From Hamadaea flava (GTDB lineage: Bacteria; Actinomycetota; Actinomycetes; Mycobacteriales; Micromonosporaceae), in the NCBI RefSeq assembly GCF_024172085.1, contig NZ_JAMZDZ010000001.1:930001-994000 (forward strand): DNA of 64,000 bases, in the 5' to 3' direction. The notes beneath the pieces are model-generated. The model did no database searches. It had not been told where the DNA came from and saw nothing but the letters and a program-made list of their open reading frames with translations. This document shows, one piece after another, positions 38,498 to 47,430 of this stretch (positions are counted from its first letter, which is position 1; the number at the start of each line of letters is the position of its first letter). A program made the translations under genes and the position numbers.

Positions 38498-38932
38498 TTA
38501 CCGGATCGCCGACACCTTAGCCAGTTTGCGCACCGGCGCGGGGGCGACGGGCGTCGCGGCGGGGTGGTCGACGGGCAGCGCGCACGCGGCGGTGCCGCCC
38601 GGCATGTGGTGCCGGTTGCGGGCGATCAGGCGGTAGAGCGGCCAGGCGGCGGCCCGCACCGGCGGCAGGGCGAGCACCCAGCCGAACGGCTTCCAGAACA
38701 GGTTGCTCGACCGCAGCAGCGCCCCGACCGCCTCCGGCCCGGCCAGCGGCTCCCGGCCCTCGGCGACCCACTGCACGGCCTGCTGGGCCGCCTGCTTGGA
38801 GACGCCCAACTCCGCGAGGTCGGCCCGCTGCCACGGCACGACCTCGGCCGGCGTCGGGATCCACCGGTTCACGAAGTTCGCGCACAAGGTGCAGAAGGCG
38901 CAGTCACCGTCGAAGACGAAGGTCGGTCTCAC
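38498..38932 (-). CDS. DCC-family thiol-disulfide oxidoreductase-like protein
   Basis: A 144-residue DUF393/DCC protein. FVFDGDCAFCTLC (about 5-17) carries the DCC hallmark, an Asp-rich start with the CxxC pair at about 11 and 14, as in thioredoxin-like folds. SSNLFWKPFGWVLALPPVRA is the usual second conserved block. GTG at 38932 has GGGAAG eight bases upstream. First gene of the DCC/small protein/HTTM operon. Family members are thought to do thiol-disulfide chemistry, but substrates are unknown. Confidence 0.85.
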   Translation of the reverse strand: MRPTFVFDGDCAFCTLCANFVNRWIPTPAEVVPWQRADLAELGVSKQAAQQAVQWVAEGREPLAGPEAVGALLRSSNLFWKPFGWVLALPPVRAAAWPLYRLIARNRHHMPGGTAACALPVDHPAATPVAPAPVRKLAKVSAIR

Positions 38933-39015
38933 GTGACCATCTTCCCGCTTCCCGGGGCGGGTCCGCGACCCCGCCACGTGTTCCGCTGATCACGCCTGCG
39001 ACCCGCCGGCCCGAA

Positions 39016-39048
39016 TCACGCCGAGCGAGCCCGCTTTCACGCCGAGCG
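39016..39048. repeat. Short direct repeat after the polysaccharide deacetylase gene
   Basis: TCACGCCGAGCG occurs at 39016-39027 and 39037-39048, with further degenerate CACGCC/ACGCCGAG copies up to about 39070. It is the only structure I see between the deacetylase stop and the DCC gene. No palindrome accompanies it. Confidence 0.5.
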
Positions 39049-39104
39049 GCGGCGCGAACGACGCCGAGAGCGGCGGCTGCTAGACCGACGCCCAGGGGGC
39101 TGGT

Positions 39105-39905
39105 TCACGATGTGTCCGCCCGTACGGCATGGGCCGAAGCGAGCAGTTCGGACAGCGTGACCGGGCGCAATCCCTTGGCCCGCAAGCCCTGCACGATGGC
39201 GGCCAGATTCCGCACCACGAGCAGGCGGCTCTTCGCGCCCACGTCGTGGGCCAGGATGATCGACCCCGGGCGGGCGTCGGCCACGACTCGCTGGACGAAC
39301 CCGTCCGGGTCGCCGGCGTACTGCTTTTCCGGCACGGGCTGGCTCCACATCGCGATGTCGTAGCCGAAGTGGTCGGCCGCGATGAGCGTCGTCCCGCCGA
39401 CGTGGCCCCACGGCGGGCGCATCAGCCGCGGCTCCCGGCCGAGGCGCAGCACGATCTCGTCGTGCGCCGCCTGCAACTCGCGCAGTACGCCGTCCGCGTC
39501 CAGCTGGGCGAGGTCGGCATGCGACCAGGTGTGGTTGCCGATCTCATGACCGTCGTAGCCGCCGGGGCCAACGACGCCGGCATGATCCCGCAGATGCTTG
39601 CCGACCAGGAAGAACGTGGCCGGAGCGTCGAGCTTGCCGAGGGTGTCGAGCACCTGCGGCGTCCACTCGGGCATCGGCCCGTCGTCGAAGGTCAGCGCGA
39701 CGAGCGGGGCCTCCGTCTCCACGTGCCAGAAACATCGGATCGAGCCCCGATTACTCCAGTCGAGCGAGTTGCCGGCGGGGGCGTACCCGCCGTCGAGCGG
39801 CAACCTGTGTGGGCTTAGGGCCCGGCGGCCGACCGTCGCGGCGACGGCTGTGACACCGGCGGCCACTGTTCCGCCGGCGAGCATGGTGCGGCGTGACACC
39901 GACAT
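39105..39905 (-). CDS. Secreted polysaccharide deacetylase (NodB domain, CE4)
   Basis: A 266-residue CE4 enzyme. The N-terminus MSVSRRTMLAGG is a twin-arginine leader with a hydrophobic stretch to about residue 25. Motif 1 TFDDGP (about 72-77), motif 2 HEIGNHTWSH with metal ligands His125 and His129, and motif 3 RPPWGHVGG (about 158-166) are intact. It should remove acetyl groups from peptidoglycan or another GlcNAc polymer at the cell surface, using a divalent metal. It is a single-gene unit; the 181 bp upstream gap shows no clear regulatory site. Confidence 0.88.
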   Translation of the reverse strand: MSVSRRTMLAGGTVAAGVTAVAATVGRRALSPHRLPLDGGYAPAGNSLDWSNRGSIRCFWHVETEAPLVALTFDDGPMPEWTPQVLDTLGKLDAPATFFLVGKHLRDHAGVVGPGGYDGHEIGNHTWSHADLAQLDADGVLRELQAAHDEIVLRLGREPRLMRPPWGHVGGTTLIAADHFGYDIAMWSQPVPEKQYAGDPDGFVQRVVADARPGSIILAHDVGAKSRLLVVRNLAAIVQGLRAKGLRPVTLSELLASAHAVRADTS

Positions 39906-40086
39906 GTGAACCCCCCGTAAGGCGCTGATCGCGAAGGCGAATCACGTCCTTAGGAGAATCGTGCGGTGCCGGTGCCACGCGTCGCCACCCTATCGACAAA
40001 CTCGACTAACCGTGCACGCCGGCTGACCTGCGATCACCTGCATGATCACCGACGAACGGGCGAGGAAAACCGGCCGGTCGGCCGCC

Positions 40087-40797
40087 TCACCAGACCAGAC
40101 AGAACGGGTGCCCCACCGGGTCGGCGAAGACCCGGAAATCCTGGCCTCCACCCGGTAGCTTGGTCGCGCCCAGCGCCAGCACCTGCCGCTCGCCCTCCTC
40201 GGCGTCGGCCACCGTCACGTCGAGGTGATACTGCTGCGGGTACGCCGGATCGGGCCAGCGCGGCGCGGTGTAGACGCCCACGTTCTGGAAGCAGACGGCG
40301 GGCTGGCCCTCGGCCGAGATCATGGCCCCTTCGGGACCCTCGTACGTGGTCTTCATCCCCAGCAGCTCGGCGTAGAAGCGGGCCAGCGTCGCCCCGTCCG
40401 GGGAGTCGATCATGAGGTCGGCCAGGCCGACGCCGTCCACGCCGTCACGCTGGCAGAGGCAGAACGGGTGCCCGCTCGGGTCGGCGAAGACGCTGAAGGT
40501 CTCGCCGCCGCCGGGCAGCCGTGTCGCGCCGAGCTTCTCCGCGCGCTCGATCCCCGCCGGCAGGTCCGCGACGACGAGGTCCAGGTGCATCTGCTGGGGG
40601 TACGCCGGGTCGGGCCAGCGCGGCGCGACCAGGTCCGGCGCGAGCTGGAAGGCGACTTTCCAGCCTTCCGGGGTCTGTGTGGTGATCCAGTCGTCGTCGG
40701 TGCTGATCACCTCGAAGCCGGCCAGATCCCGGTAGAAGGCGGACAGTCCGACGACGTCGGGGGTGTCCAGGACGATTTCGCTCAGTTTCCCAATCAC
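40087..40797 (-). CDS. Two-domain VOC (glyoxalase/bleomycin-resistance fold) protein
   Basis: A 236-residue protein made of two tandem VOC domains. The phrase PRWPDPAYPQQ recurs in both halves (about 70-80 and about 190-200), as does the GHPFCL strand. The pairing gives a complete monomeric VOC barrel. Ligand or reaction unknown: glyoxalase-like, dioxygenase-like or antibiotic-binding. GTG 40797 has only a weak AGGTGA upstream; the longer open frame before it lies within the HIT gene and is not credible. Confidence 0.85.
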   Translation of the reverse strand: MIGKLSEIVLDTPDVVGLSAFYRDLAGFEVISTDDDWITTQTPEGWKVAFQLAPDLVAPRWPDPAYPQQMHLDLVVADLPAGIERAEKLGATRLPGGGETFSVFADPSGHPFCLCQRDGVDGVGLADLMIDSPDGATLARFYAELLGMKTTYEGPEGAMISAEGQPAVCFQNVGVYTAPRWPDPAYPQQYHLDVTVADAEEGERQVLALGATKLPGGGQDFRVFADPVGHPFCLVW

Positions 40798-40826
40798 GTC
40801 ACCTGCATACCCGCCGGGTGTGACAC

Positions 40827-41375
40827 TCAGGCCGCCGCGCCGACCGGACCGCCGCCCGGAATCGAAGGCGGCCAGGCGGCCGACAGCAGGTCCCGGGTCT
40901 CGGTCAGCAGCTGAGGCAGGGGCTTGGTCCGCCCGATCACCGGCATGAAGTTCGCGTCGCCGCCCCAGCGCGGAACGATGTGCTGGTGCAGGTGTCCAGC
41001 GATGCCCGCACCTGCCACGCCGCCTTGGTTGATGCCCAGGTTGAAGCCGTGCGGCGTAGACACCGCGCGGATCACTCGCATCGCCGTCTGGGTGAAGGCG
41101 GCCAGCTCGGCGGTCTCCTCCGGGTCGATGTCGGTGTAGTCGGCGACGTGCCGGTAGGGGCAGATCAGCAGATGCCCCGGGTTGTACGGGAACCGGTTGA
41201 GGACGGCGTACACCCGCTCGCCGCGCGCCACCACGAGGCCGTGCGTGTCGTCGGTGGGCGCGACGCAGAACGGGCAGCCCACCGGCTCGGCCGACGAGTC
41301 CCCGCTCTGCACGTACGCCATCCGCCAGGGGGTCCACAGCCGTTCGAGCCCGTCCGGCTCCCCGATCTGTTCCAC
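40827..41375 (-). CDS. HIT-family nucleotide hydrolase/phosphorylase-like protein
   Basis: A 182-residue histidine-triad protein. The active-site triad is HLHQHIVPRW (about 133-142). An N-terminal LWTPWRMAYVQ segment and the CPFC pair (about 34-37) are those of the actinobacterial AP4A-phosphorylase-like group found beside pgsA in mycobacteria. Here pgsA is ~6 kb away because of inserted genes. GTG start at 41375. Confidence 0.9.
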   Translation of the reverse strand: MEQIGEPDGLERLWTPWRMAYVQSGDSSAEPVGCPFCVAPTDDTHGLVVARGERVYAVLNRFPYNPGHLLICPYRHVADYTDIDPEETAELAAFTQTAMRVIRAVSTPHGFNLGINQGGVAGAGIAGHLHQHIVPRWGGDANFMPVIGRTKPLPQLLTETRDLLSAAWPPSIPGGGPVGAAA

Positions 41376-41392
41376 GTGGACAGCCTATAAGC

Positions 41393-42571
41393 TCAGCGAA
41401 CCTGGGCGTTGGCGTAGTACGCCACCAGCTCCGGGTCGAGCTCCGGCACGTCCTGCGGCACGCCGCCCGCCCGCAGCGACACGGTGGCCGACACTCCCGC
41501 CGCGACGCTCATCCGGGCCGCGACCGGAGATGTGTCGGTCGCCCCGCCGTCGCGCACGAACCGGCAGAACTCCGCCATGATGAGCGGGTCCGCCCCGCCG
41601 TGCAGTTGGGTCGCGCCGGGGATCTCGTAGACGGTGTCGGCGTCCTCCCGGTAGCCGGAACGGCGCTGGTTCCACACCTTCACCACGCCGCCGGGGCCGT
41701 CGCCGAAGTTCTCCAGCCGCCCCGCGTCGCCGATGACGGTGTAGTTGCGCCAGTAGTCCGGCGTGAAGTGGCACTGCTGGTACGCCGCGACGATCCCGTT
41801 GTCCAGCACCATGTTCATCACGGACACGTCCTCGACGTCGATCTCGTGGTGCAGGCCGGACTGGGCCAGCGGCGGCCAGTGCTTCTCCGGGGCGTACCAG
41901 TCGTCGTGCTTGGGCTCGCCCGCCGCCAGCCGGTCGGTCACCCGGTTGTAGACGCGCAGGTCGCCGAAGGCGCTCACCCGCTGGGCGTACCCGTCGGCGA
42001 GCCAGTGCAGGACGTCGATGTCGTGGGCGGCCTTCTGCAGCAGCAGGGAGGTCGTGTTCGCCCGCTGGGCGTGCCAGTCCTTGAAGTAGAAATCGCCGCC
42101 GTGGCCGACGAAATGGCGTACCCAGATGGTCTGGACGGCGCCGATCTCACCGCGGGCGATGATGTCGCGCATCAGCCTGACCACGCCCATGTGCCGCATG
42201 TTGTGGCCGACGTAGAGCCGGACGCCCGTGCGATGGGCCGTCGCGAGGATGGCGTCGCACTCCTCGACGGTGATGCCGAGCGGCTTCTCCACGTACGCGG
42301 CCTTGCCCGCCTCGAGCACGTCGGTGGCCACGCGCAGGTGCGTGTGGTCGGGGGTCATGACGACGATGCCGTCGATATCGGGGCGGTCGAGCAGCGTGCG
42401 GTAGTCCGCGACGGTGTCGACGCCCTCGATCATCGACGCCGCCGTCGCCAGGGCCGCGGGATCGGTGTCCGCGACCGCCACCACCCGGGAGCCGGAGCCC
42501 GGGTGGTGGCCGGCCGTCGCGAGACTCCGCCGCAGGCCGAAGCCGATTACTCCCAGTCGAACGTCTTCCAT
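41393..42571 (-). CDS. Gfo/Idh/MocA-family oxidoreductase
   Basis: A 392-residue NAD(P)-dependent dehydrogenase. The N-terminal Rossmann fold opens with RLGVIGFGLRRSLA; the GxGxxG motif is degenerate (GFGLRR). EKP (95-97) and the substrate-domain histidines in KAAHDIDVLHW (about 187-197) follow the family. It probably oxidises or epimerises a sugar or inositol derivative, but the substrate cannot be named. It sits between thrS and the HIT gene, where it is not part of the usual block. Confidence 0.87.
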   Translation of the reverse strand: MEDVRLGVIGFGLRRSLATAGHHPGSGSRVVAVADTDPAALATAASMIEGVDTVADYRTLLDRPDIDGIVVMTPDHTHLRVATDVLEAGKAAYVEKPLGITVEECDAILATAHRTGVRLYVGHNMRHMGVVRLMRDIIARGEIGAVQTIWVRHFVGHGGDFYFKDWHAQRANTTSLLLQKAAHDIDVLHWLADGYAQRVSAFGDLRVYNRVTDRLAAGEPKHDDWYAPEKHWPPLAQSGLHHEIDVEDVSVMNMVLDNGIVAAYQQCHFTPDYWRNYTVIGDAGRLENFGDGPGGVVKVWNQRRSGYREDADTVYEIPGATQLHGGADPLIMAEFCRFVRDGGATDTSPVAARMSVAAGVSATVSLRAGGVPQDVPELDPELVAYYANAQVR

Positions 42572-42599
42572 CGGGCCAAGATCACATATCGGCGGGGCG

Positions 42600-44690
42600 C
42601 TAGTCAACCGATTCCGCGTCGGCGGGAGCGGCGGTCGGGGCCGTGTTGGCCCGGGACCGGACGAACTCCTCGACGTGCAGCACGGCGTCCGGGATCGGCA
42701 CACCGTTGCGTTGCGACCCGTCGCGGTAGCGGAACGAGACGGTGCCGTCGGCGACGTCCTGGTCCCCCGCGATCACCATGAACGGGATCTTCTGGCCCTG
42801 CGCGTTGCGGATCTTCTTCTGCATCCGGTCGTCCGACGCGTCGACCTCCGCCCGCAGCCCGCGCGCCTTCAGCTTCGTCACGAAGTCGTGCAGGTACGCG
42901 ACGTGGTCCGGGCTGTCGCCCGCGTCGCCGGGGAGGCTCTCGGCCGAGCCGCCAGGAGTGCGGTCTGTCCGGATCGGGATACCGATCACCTGGACCGGCG
43001 CGAGCCAGGCCGGGAACGCGCCCGCGTAGTGCTCGGTGAGCACGCCGAAGAAGCGCTCGATCGAACCGAACAGCGCGCGGTGGATCATGACCGGGCGCTG
43101 GCGGGTGCCGTCAGCGGCCTGGTACTCCAGCCCGAACCGAGCCGGCTGGTTGAAGTCGACCTGGATCGTCGACATCTGCCAGGTACGCCCGATGGCGTCC
43201 CGCGCCTGCACGCTGATCTTCGGGCCGTAGAACGCCGCGCCGCCCGGGTCCGGCACCAGCTCGAGGCCGGAGCTGCGCGCCGCCGTCTCCAGCGCCGCCG
43301 TGGCCTCGGCCCAGTCCTCGTCCGCGCCGATGAACTTCGGCGAGTCGTCGCGAGTGGACAGTTCCAGGTAGAAGTCGTCCAGACCGTAGTCGCGCAACAG
43401 GTTGAGGACGAAGTCCAGCAACGCCGTCAGCTCACCCGGCATCTGCTCCTTGGTGCAGTAGATGTGCGAGTCGTCCTGGGTCAGGCCGCGTACGCGGGTC
43501 AGGCCGTGCACCACGCCGGACTTCTCGTAGCGGTACACCGTGCCGAACTCGAAGAAGCGCAGCGGCAGCTCCCGGTAGGACCGGCCGCGGGCCGAGAAGA
43601 TCAGGTTGTGCATCGGGCAGTTCATGGCCTTGAGGTAGTACTCGGCGCCTTCGAGCTGCATCGGGGGGAACATCGTGTCGGCGTAGTAGGGCAGGTGGCC
43701 GGAGGTCTCGAACAGCTGCGCCTTGGTGATGTGCGGCGTGTTCACGAACTCGTAGCCGGCTTCCTCGTGGCGCTGCCGCGAGTAAGCCTCCATCTCCCGG
43801 CGGATGATGCCGCCCTTCGGGTGGAACACCGCCAGACCCGACCCGATCTCGTCCGGGAAGGAGAACAGGTCCAGATCCGCGCCGATCTTGCGATGGTCGC
43901 GCTTGGCCGCCTCCTCCAAGAACGACAGGTACGCCTTGAGGGCGTCCCGCGTCGGCCAAGCGGTGCCGTAGATCCGCTGCAGCTGCGGGTTCTTCTCATC
44001 GCCGCGCCAGTACGCCGCCGCACTGCGCATGATCTTGAACGCGGCGATCAGGCGGGTGCTGGGCAGGTGCGGACCCCGGCACAGGTCGCCCCAGCAGCGG
44101 TCGCCCGACTTGGGGTCGAAGTTCTCGTAGATCGTCAGCTCGCCGCCGCCGACCTCCATGACGTCGGGGTCGACATCGCCCTTGACGTCCACGAGCTCCA
44201 GCTTGAACGGCTCGTCCTTCAGCTCGGACTTGGCCTGCTCCAGCGAGTCGAACCGGCGGCGCTTGAAGGTCTGGCCCTGCTTGATGATCTCCTGCGCCCG
44301 GGCCTCGATCTTGGCCAGGTCCTCCGGGTGGAACGGCTTGGGCACCTGGAAGTCGTAGTAGAAGCCGTTCTCGATGGGCGGGCCGATGCCGAGCTTGGCC
44401 TCGGGGAACACGTCCTGGACCGCCTGCGCGACGACGTGCGCGGTCGAGTGCCGCAGCACGTTCAGGCCGTCCGGCGAGTCGATCGGAACGGCCTGGACCT
44501 CGACGTCGACCGCCGGGGTCCAGTCGAGGTCCCGCAGGGTGCCCTCGGCGTCCCGGACGACGACGATCGCCTTCGGGCCGTGGGCCGGCAGTCCGGCGGC
44601 GGCCACCGCGGCGGCGGCCGTCGTCCCGGCGGCCACGGTGACGACGGCGTCTCCGCTGGGGCCTGCGACGGGTGCGGGCGCTGCGCTCAC
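42600..44690 (-). CDS. thrS: Threonyl-tRNA synthetase
   Basis: A 696-residue class II synthetase with TGS domain (about 15-70), the editing-site motif [11 protein letters not shown] (about 84-94), and a catalytic core with zinc ligands in NCPMHN, DDSHIY and IHRALFG. The anticodon domain ends the protein. GTG at 44690 has GAGGAG six bases upstream and leads straight into the TGS domain; ATGs at 44735 and 44750 have poor sites. No T-box is recognised in the leader. It heads the conserved minus-strand block. Confidence 0.95.
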   Translation of the reverse strand: MSAAPAPVAGPSGDAVVTVAAGTTAAAAVAAAGLPAHGPKAIVVVRDAEGTLRDLDWTPAVDVEVQAVPIDSPDGLNVLRHSTAHVVAQAVQDVFPEAKLGIGPPIENGFYYDFQVPKPFHPEDLAKIEARAQEIIKQGQTFKRRRFDSLEQAKSELKDEPFKLELVDVKGDVDPDVMEVGGGELTIYENFDPKSGDRCWGDLCRGPHLPSTRLIAAFKIMRSAAAYWRGDEKNPQLQRIYGTAWPTRDALKAYLSFLEEAAKRDHRKIGADLDLFSFPDEIGSGLAVFHPKGGIIRREMEAYSRQRHEEAGYEFVNTPHITKAQLFETSGHLPYYADTMFPPMQLEGAEYYLKAMNCPMHNLIFSARGRSYRELPLRFFEFGTVYRYEKSGVVHGLTRVRGLTQDDSHIYCTKEQMPGELTALLDFVLNLLRDYGLDDFYLELSTRDDSPKFIGADEDWAEATAALETAARSSGLELVPDPGGAAFYGPKISVQARDAIGRTWQMSTIQVDFNQPARFGLEYQAADGTRQRPVMIHRALFGSIERFFGVLTEHYAGAFPAWLAPVQVIGIPIRTDRTPGGSAESLPGDAGDSPDHVAYLHDFVTKLKARGLRAEVDASDDRMQKKIRNAQGQKIPFMVIAGDQDVADGTVSFRYRDGSQRNGVPIPDAVLHVEEFVRSRANTAPTAAPADAESVD

Positions 44691-44895
44691 GATGTGCTCC
44701 TCGAGTAGTTTCGGATGGTTGCCAGAGGCGGACATTCCGGCCTGGGTCATGCTATCGCCACGCTGTCCCGGCCCCCGGGCCCGCCCCGCGGACTCCCCGG
44801 CCGCGTCGCCGCCGCCGGCCTGCGAGCAGTGAGGTGCGCCACCCGGAAGCGCTGCTGACAGGTTGCTCACAGCTTGCTGAGTCAAGGTCGATGAC

Positions 44896-45831
44896 ATGGA
44901 GGACACGACTCATCGCCCCCAGCTGAGCCGTCGGCGTCTGATGGGCATCCTCGCCGGCGGCATAGCCGCCTCCGCGGTCGGCGGCGTCGGCATCTTCACC
45001 ACCCAGTCCGGCGGTAACGCCGCCGGACCGTCCCCCGCCCCCGCCACGACCTCTTCCTCCGCGGCCGCCGGGTCCACGTCCGCGTCAGCCGCCGAGAAGA
45101 CCGTGACCCCGGTCGTACGCGTACAGACCGACGAGGACACCTGGTACGCCTGGCAGTGGGTGAACCTGACGACCGGTGCGACCTACGGATCGGCCGACGC
45201 GGCGAAGCAGACGAACAACACCGAGTCGATGATCAAGGCGTGGATCGGGGCCGACTACCTCGCCGGGCTCGAAGCGTCCGGGCAGCCGCTCAGCGACGCC
45301 GACAACGCGCTGATCACGAAGATGATCAAGAAGTCCGACAACGCGGCCGCCCAGACGCTGTACCTGCGCCGGGGCGGTGACCAGGTGATCCAGCGGGCGA
45401 TCGACGAATGCGGGCTCACCGGCACCGCGGTCACCGAGTCCTGGTGGTCGAAGACCCAGATCACCGCGCTCGACGCCACCCGGATGATGCGCGAGATCCT
45501 GACCCGGGCCGAGACGTCCGAGCTGGTGCGGTGGCTCGTCGACGACTTGATGCGCAACGTCGACGACGACAACGCCTTCGGCATCGCCCAGGTGCTGGCC
45601 GAGACCGATCCGCAGGCCGACCCGGCGGTGAAGAACGGCTGGACCGACCACGCCAACACCGGCCTCTGGAACCTGAACTGCCTGGCCGAGTGGACCTCGA
45701 CCGGCACCGGCGACCACATCGTGCTCGCGATCCTGACCCGCTACCCGCTCGGCCACGGCCAGGCGTACGGGGAGAAGGTGTGCCGTGAGGTCACCAGCCA
45801 GCTCCTGGAACAACTGACCGTCCAGGCGTGA
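44896..45831 (+). CDS. Exported class A beta-lactamase-like serine hydrolase
   Basis: A 311-residue protein. A Tat-type leader ([12 protein letters not shown], about 11-22) and a Ser/Ala/Pro-rich linker (about 44-66) precede the domain. SxxK is S111-MIK114, SDN is 147-149, and KNG (about 238) stands where beta-lactamases have KTG. The general-base Glu of true class A enzymes is not evident, so this is more likely a peptidoglycan-interacting hydrolase or pseudo-enzyme than a resistance gene. It is divergent from thrS. The MazF-like gene follows almost directly and may be co-transcribed. Confidence 0.82.
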   Translation: MEDTTHRPQLSRRRLMGILAGGIAASAVGGVGIFTTQSGGNAAGPSPAPATTSSSAAAGSTSASAAEKTVTPVVRVQTDEDTWYAWQWVNLTTGATYGSADAAKQTNNTESMIKAWIGADYLAGLEASGQPLSDADNALITKMIKKSDNAAAQTLYLRRGGDQVIQRAIDECGLTGTAVTESWWSKTQITALDATRMMREILTRAETSELVRWLVDDLMRNVDDDNAFGIAQVLAETDPQADPAVKNGWTDHANTGLWNLNCLAEWTSTGTGDHIVLAILTRYPLGHGQAYGEKVCREVTSQLLEQLTVQA

Positions 45832-45845
45832 CATACAGTCTGGCC

Positions 45846-46316
45846 ATGATCTGGTGGGTCCTGCTGGCCGTCGCCCTCGCCCTCGTCGCCGTCGTCGTCG
45901 TCACGCGAACGAGGAAGCCGGCCCGTAAGCCCACCCGGCCGGCACGCGGGCCGAAGACAGGCCCGAAACCCGCGCCGCCCAAACGAAGCACCACCCCGGG
46001 CACCGGGCCGCAACCCGGCGAGATCTGGTGGGCCGACGTGCCCTATGAGGACGGCACCGGCCACAAAGTACGCCCGTGCCTGATCCTGCGCGGCGGCTCG
46101 CGGGACCGCGAGGTCCTGAAGATCACCAGCCAGGACCAGTCCGACCGCAACGATCACGTCGTCATCCCGACGCGTACCTGGGACCCCGGCGCCGACCACA
46201 ACAGCTGGCTGGACCTGACCGGCCCGATCCGGGTGCCGCTGGGCGGCTTCCAGGACCGGGCCGGGACGCTCGACGCCAAGATCTGGCAGAAGGTGCGCCG
46301 CCTACACGGCGTGTGA
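45846..46316 (+). CDS. Membrane-tethered MazF/PemK-like protein
   Basis: A 156-residue protein: one transmembrane helix (about 2-20), a basic Pro/Lys/Arg-rich linker (about 21-50) and a MazF/PemK-fold domain (PGEIWWADVPYEDG about 57-70; VRPCLILRG about 75-83). MazF toxins are soluble mRNA interferases paired with an antitoxin; here no antitoxin gene is adjacent and the protein is membrane-anchored. ATG 45846 is preferred, but a GTG at 45828 overlaps the serine-hydrolase stop (GTGA). The 3' end overlaps the convergent adenosine deaminase by 15 bases. Confidence 0.8.
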   Translation: MIWWVLLAVALALVAVVVVTRTRKPARKPTRPARGPKTGPKPAPPKRSTTPGTGPQPGEIWWADVPYEDGTGHKVRPCLILRGGSRDREVLKITSQDQSDRNDHVVIPTRTWDPGADHNSWLDLTGPIRVPLGGFQDRAGTLDAKIWQKVRRLHGV

Positions 46317-47312
46317 GTACGCCTCGATCTCGGCCAGCAGCGCGGACTTGTCCGCCTCCGACGCGAACGACTGGCGTACCGCCGCGCGCGCCAGATCGGC
46401 GACGCCGCGCTCGTCGAGGCCGAGCAGTTCGGCGGCGACGGCGTACTCCTTGTTGAGCCAGGTGGAGAACATGGGCGGGTCGTCGGTGTTGATGCTCAGT
46501 TGAACACCGGCCGCGACGAGCTGCGGCAGCGGGTGCTCCGCCAGCGAGGCGACCGCCCGGGTGCAGACGTTCGACGTCGGGCAGACCTCCAGCGGAATCT
46601 GGTGCTCGGCCAGGTACGCCACCAGCTCCGGATCCTGCACCGCGCGGATGCCGTGACCGATGCGCTCGGCGCCCAGCTCGTGGATGGCGTCCCACATGCT
46701 CTGCGCGTCGCTGGTCTCCCCGGCGTGCGGCACCGAGTGGAGTCCGGCCGCCCGGGCGGCGTCGAAGTACGGCTTGAACTGCGGCCGGGGTACGCCGATC
46801 TCCGGTCCGCCCAGGCCGAAGCTGATCAGCCCGTCCGGCCGCTGATCGAGCGCGATCCGCAGCGTGTTCTCGGCCGCCTCCAGCCCGGCCTCACCCGGGA
46901 TGTCGAAGACCCAGCGCAACTGGAGGCCGAGATCGCGGGCGGCGGTCACCCGCACGTCCTCGATCGCCTCGCAGAACGCCTCGGCCGGAATCCCCCGCCG
47001 GACGCTCGACCAAGGGGTCACGGTCAGCTCGGCGTACCGGACGTTCTGGCCGGCCAGGTCGGCGGCGATCCCGGCGGTCAGCGTACGCACGTCCTCGGCG
47101 TCGCGGATGAGGTCGACGACGCTCAGGTACACCTGGACGAAGTGGGCGAAGTCGGTGAAGGTGAAGTACTCGGCGAGCTTATCGGCGTCGGCCGGCACGG
47201 GTGAGGTGCCCTCGTGCCGGGCGGCCAGCGCCGCCACGGTCTGCGGCGACGCGGATCCGACATGGTGCACGTGCAGCTCGGCCTTGGGTAGGCCGGCGAT
47301 GAACTCCTGCAT
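46302..47312 (-). CDS. add: Adenosine deaminase family protein
   Basis: A 336-residue TIM-barrel metal-dependent deaminase. Metal and catalytic residues are in AELHVHHVGS (about 10-19), SVPHAGET with the catalytic Glu (about 185-192) and SINTDDPPMF (about 276-285). The ELHVHHVGSASPQTV variant defines an actinobacterial subgroup annotated as adenosine deaminase; other purine or futalosine substrates are possible. ATG 47312 matches the family N-terminus (MQEFIAGLPK); an ATG at 47354 lies inside the palindrome. Convergent overlap with the MazF-like gene. Confidence 0.86.
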   Translation of the reverse strand: MQEFIAGLPKAELHVHHVGSASPQTVAALAARHEGTSPVPADADKLAEYFTFTDFAHFVQVYLSVVDLIRDAEDVRTLTAGIAADLAGQNVRYAELTVTPWSSVRRGIPAEAFCEAIEDVRVTAARDLGLQLRWVFDIPGEAGLEAAENTLRIALDQRPDGLISFGLGGPEIGVPRPQFKPYFDAARAAGLHSVPHAGETSDAQSMWDAIHELGAERIGHGIRAVQDPELVAYLAEHQIPLEVCPTSNVCTRAVASLAEHPLPQLVAAGVQLSINTDDPPMFSTWLNKEYAVAAELLGLDERGVADLARAAVRQSFASEADKSALLAEIEAYSHAV

Positions 47313-47344
47313 CGGCAGATCATAGGCGGCCCACCCGCCCCGAG

Positions 47345-47408
47345 CGTTGATCATGGAGTTTCCGGTCATGACACGCCGTCGAGACCACGGTTGACTCCAT
47401 GATCAACG
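47345..47408. repeat. Dispersed GATC palindrome, family III copy 2
   Basis: 15-nt perfect arms (47345-47359 and 47394-47408) flank a core whose reverse complement contains CCGTGGTCTCGACGGCGTG, as in the copy at 26048. Total length 64 bp, like the 26049-26112 core. It lies between two minus-strand genes, upstream of adenosine deaminase. A GT-rich tract (47410-47430) follows it up to the methyltransferase stop. Confidence 0.87.
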
Positions 47409-47430
47409 GATGGGGTGGGGGTGGGTGGGG

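Noticed and set aside
39037-39411. Small basic protein antisense-frame to the deacetylase
   Set aside because: Arg-rich shadow reading frame typical of high-GC DNA; no RBS, no recognisable domain.
44691-44895. T-box or other riboswitch ahead of thrS
   Set aside because: I cannot find a T-box consensus or specifier-loop structure in the 205 bp spacer; it is just the divergent promoter region.
44896-45831. Beta-lactamase resistance gene
   Set aside because: SxxK and SDN are present, but KTG is KNG and the class A general-base Glu is not evident; a penicillin-hydrolysing role is not supported.
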